Shown: in pieces, positions 5,748-7,248 of the stretch
How the letters are laid out: each line of letters opens with the position of its first letter
Numbering within the stretch: position 1 is the stretch's first letter
Source of the DNA: Flavobacteriaceae bacterium
Lineage (GTDB): Bacteria > Bacteroidota > Bacteroidia > Flavobacteriales > Flavobacteriaceae
Assembly (NCBI GenBank): GCA_008081175.1
Contig: VMCW01000100.1
Span: forward strand, 1 to 7,248
Length of the DNA: 7,248 nt
Reading direction: 5' to 3'
Program-made: the position numbers and the translations under genes
Notes under the pieces: model-generated
The model's input: only the letters and a program-made list of their open reading frames with translations
What the model was told of the DNA's origin: nothing
The model's database searches: none

Positions 5748-7248
5748 ATGGAAAAAATGCAGCGTTATATTAACAGAGAATTGAGTTGGTTGGATTTCAA
5801 CGCGCGCGTTCTTCAAGAAGCGGCTCATCCTGAAGTTCCTTTATTGGAAAGGCTCCGTTTTGTTGGTATTTTTTCAAACAATCTTGATGAATTTTTTCAA
5901 GTGCGTTTTGCAACAGTGCAGCGTATAGCGCAGTCAGAAAAAACAGGGAAACGCATTTTTGGAGGTCAAAGCGCTACTGATCTTTTAGAGAGGATAACCC
6001 AAAAAGTAATAGAACAACAAAAGGAAAGTACTCAGATTCTTTCTGAAATTGAAAAAGAATTAGAGCATCAAAAAATATTTTTCATTAATGAAAATCAAGT
6101 TTACAAAGAACATGAAGCTTTTTTAAAAGAATATTTTATTCAGAAAGTGAGTCCGGCTTTAATGACCATTATAGTCTCTAAGGATGAACCCCAGGATTTT
6201 TCAGACCACTTAGCATTTCTTGCAGTAAAATTGCATTTTAATAATACCAAAAACAGAAAATCAGAGTATGCGCTTATAGAACTTCCAACAGATTTAGATC
6301 GCTTTATTGTCTTACCTAAAATAGGGGACAAACAATGTGTTATGTTTTTGGATGATTTGATACGTTATCATTTTCATTTGATCTTCAATTTCTTCGATTA
6401 CTCCCATATTGAGTCCCACATGATCAAGGTAACCCGAGATGCTGAGCTGGATATGGAAGGAGATGTGTCAAAAAGTTACATCAATAAAATTATTGAAAGT
6501 GTACGTGACCGAATATTAGCAGAGCCTGTTCGTTTGGTTTACGATAAGGAAATATCAAAAGATACTTTAGCAGTTGTCAAAGATCTTTTGGGAGTTGGGA
6601 CAAATGACAGTCTTATTCCTGGCGGCCGTTACCACCATCGTAGAGATTATATGAAATTACCTCAACTCAATCGTCCGGATTTATTATATGATCGTATCGA
6701 ACCTCTCCCAATTAAAGGACTTTCACTTGAGAAGAGTATTTTAAAGGCTGTAGACAGTAAAGATTATCTGCTCTATACTCCCTATCACAGCTTTTCTTTT
6801 GTCATAAAATTTTTACGCGAGGCAGCATTAGATCCTGAGGTTACGACCATTAAAATTACAATTTACCGTTTGTCTAAAATATCTAATGTTGCAAGATCAC
6901 TTATAAATGCAGCAAAAAATGGTAAAAAAGTATTGGTTCAAATTGAGCTTCAGGCCCGTTTTGATGAAACCAATAACATTACCTACGCTGAGCAAATGCA
7001 GGCTGCTGGTGTAGAATTGGTTTTTGGAATTCCAGGATTAAAAGTGCATTCTAAAATCTGTGTTATAGAGAAAAAAACCAAGGGAAAGAAAAAGCGCTAT
7101 GGTTTTATCAGTACTGGAAATTTTAATGAAGATACCGCTAAAATCTATACTGATTACACCCTCTTTACATCAGACCAGAAAATTTTAAAAGAAGTAAATC
7201 GAGTTTTTAATTTCTTGCAAGTACACTACAAATTAAAAAAATACAAAC
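5748..7248 (+). CDS. ppk1: Polyphosphate kinase 1 (3'-partial, first 500 codons)
   Basis: PPK1 reversibly transfers the terminal phosphate of ATP to inorganic polyphosphate through a phosphohistidine. The open frame runs without a stop from the ATG at 5748 to the window end, giving 500 of an expected ~690 codons. The N-terminal domain shows YINRELSWLDFN (7-18) and SNNLDEFFQVR (43-53, with Asn45 at the ATP site known from E. coli). A middle region contains GGRYHHRRDY (292-301). The first phospholipase D-like catalytic domain has TPYHSF (344-349), Arg374 in IYRLS, Arg404 in LQARFDE (metal-binding pair), the phosphorylated His434 in GLKVHSK, and STGNFNE (455-461) followed by YTDYTLFTSD. These positions match E. 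coli PPK almost one-to-one. The second catalytic histidine (His592 in E. coli) lies past the window edge and cannot be checked. The start follows the sixA stop by 2 bases; an in-frame ATG at 5757 is an alternative with little effect on the protein. Confidence 0.97.
   Translation, partial: MEKMQRYINRELSWLDFNARVLQEAAHPEVPLLERLRFVGIFSNNLDEFFQVRFATVQRIAQSEKTGKRIFGGQSATDLLERITQKVIEQQKESTQILSEIEKELEHQKIFFINENQVYKEHEAFLKEYFIQKVSPALMTIIVSKDEPQDFSDHLAFLAVKLHFNNTKNRKSEYALIELPTDLDRFIVLPKIGDKQCVMFLDDLIRYHFHLIFNFFDYSHIESHMIKVTRDAELDMEGDVSKSYINKIIESVRDRILAEPVRLVYDKEISKDTLAVVKDLLGVGTNDSLIPGGRYHHRRDYMKLPQLNRPDLLYDRIEPLPIKGLSLEKSILKAVDSKDYLLYTPYHSFSFVIKFLREAALDPEVTTIKITIYRLSKISNVARSLINAAKNGKKVLVQIELQARFDETNNITYAEQMQAAGVELVFGIPGLKVHSKICVIEKKTKGKKKRYGFISTGNFNEDTAKIYTDYTLFTSDQKILKEVNRVFNFLQVHYKLKKYK

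Noticed and set aside
6140..6331. Minus-strand open frame of 63 codons inside ppk1
   Set aside because: The + strand frame here is continuous PPK1 coding sequence that is simply cut by the window end; the antisense frame has no support.
6951..6968. LQARFDE in PPK1 looked at first like an unusual variant of LKARFDE
   Set aside because: E. coli PPK has the same Gln at this position as far as I recall, so this is normal variation and the key Arg404 is kept.

Overview
The window reads as an ordinary housekeeping stretch of a Bacteroidetes chromosome, most likely Flavobacteriaceae. Three things point there: the very flavobacterial S1 protein sequence, AT-rich DNA with no Shine-Dalgarno sequences before the starts, and a TAnnTTTG promoter element. 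All genes lie on the + strand, are tightly packed and look intact. I see no mobile element, CRISPR array, tRNA or rRNA.

Layout: positions 1-1787 hold rpsA (30S ribosomal protein S1), whose true start is probably just outside the window. A 96-base spacer follows. It carries a strong intrinsic terminator (1816-1844), a Bacteroidetes-type promoter (-7 element at 1861-1868) and a perfect 6-bp inverted repeat, TGTGAA-N6-TTCACA, running into the next start codon. From 1884 to the window end, seven genes are spaced like one operon: pyrR, pyrB, a small uncharacterised gene, rnz, pdxH, sixA and ppk1 (cut off by the window end at codon 500). Two junctions are ATGA overlaps, two leave 1-2 bases, one leaves 4, and the largest gap is 28.

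Functionally the run mixes pyrimidine synthesis (PyrR regulator/UPRTase, aspartate carbamoyltransferase), tRNA 3'-end processing (RNase Z), vitamin B6 salvage (PNP/PMP oxidase) and phosphate/polyphosphate metabolism (SixA-like phosphatase next to polyphosphate kinase). The link between the parts is transcriptional rather than a visible shared pathway.

I found no convincing new system. The points most worth a second look are the palindrome at the pyrR start, the apparent lack of room for a PyrR attenuator, the small possibly STAS-like protein fixed between pyrB and rnz, and the sixA-ppk1 pairing.
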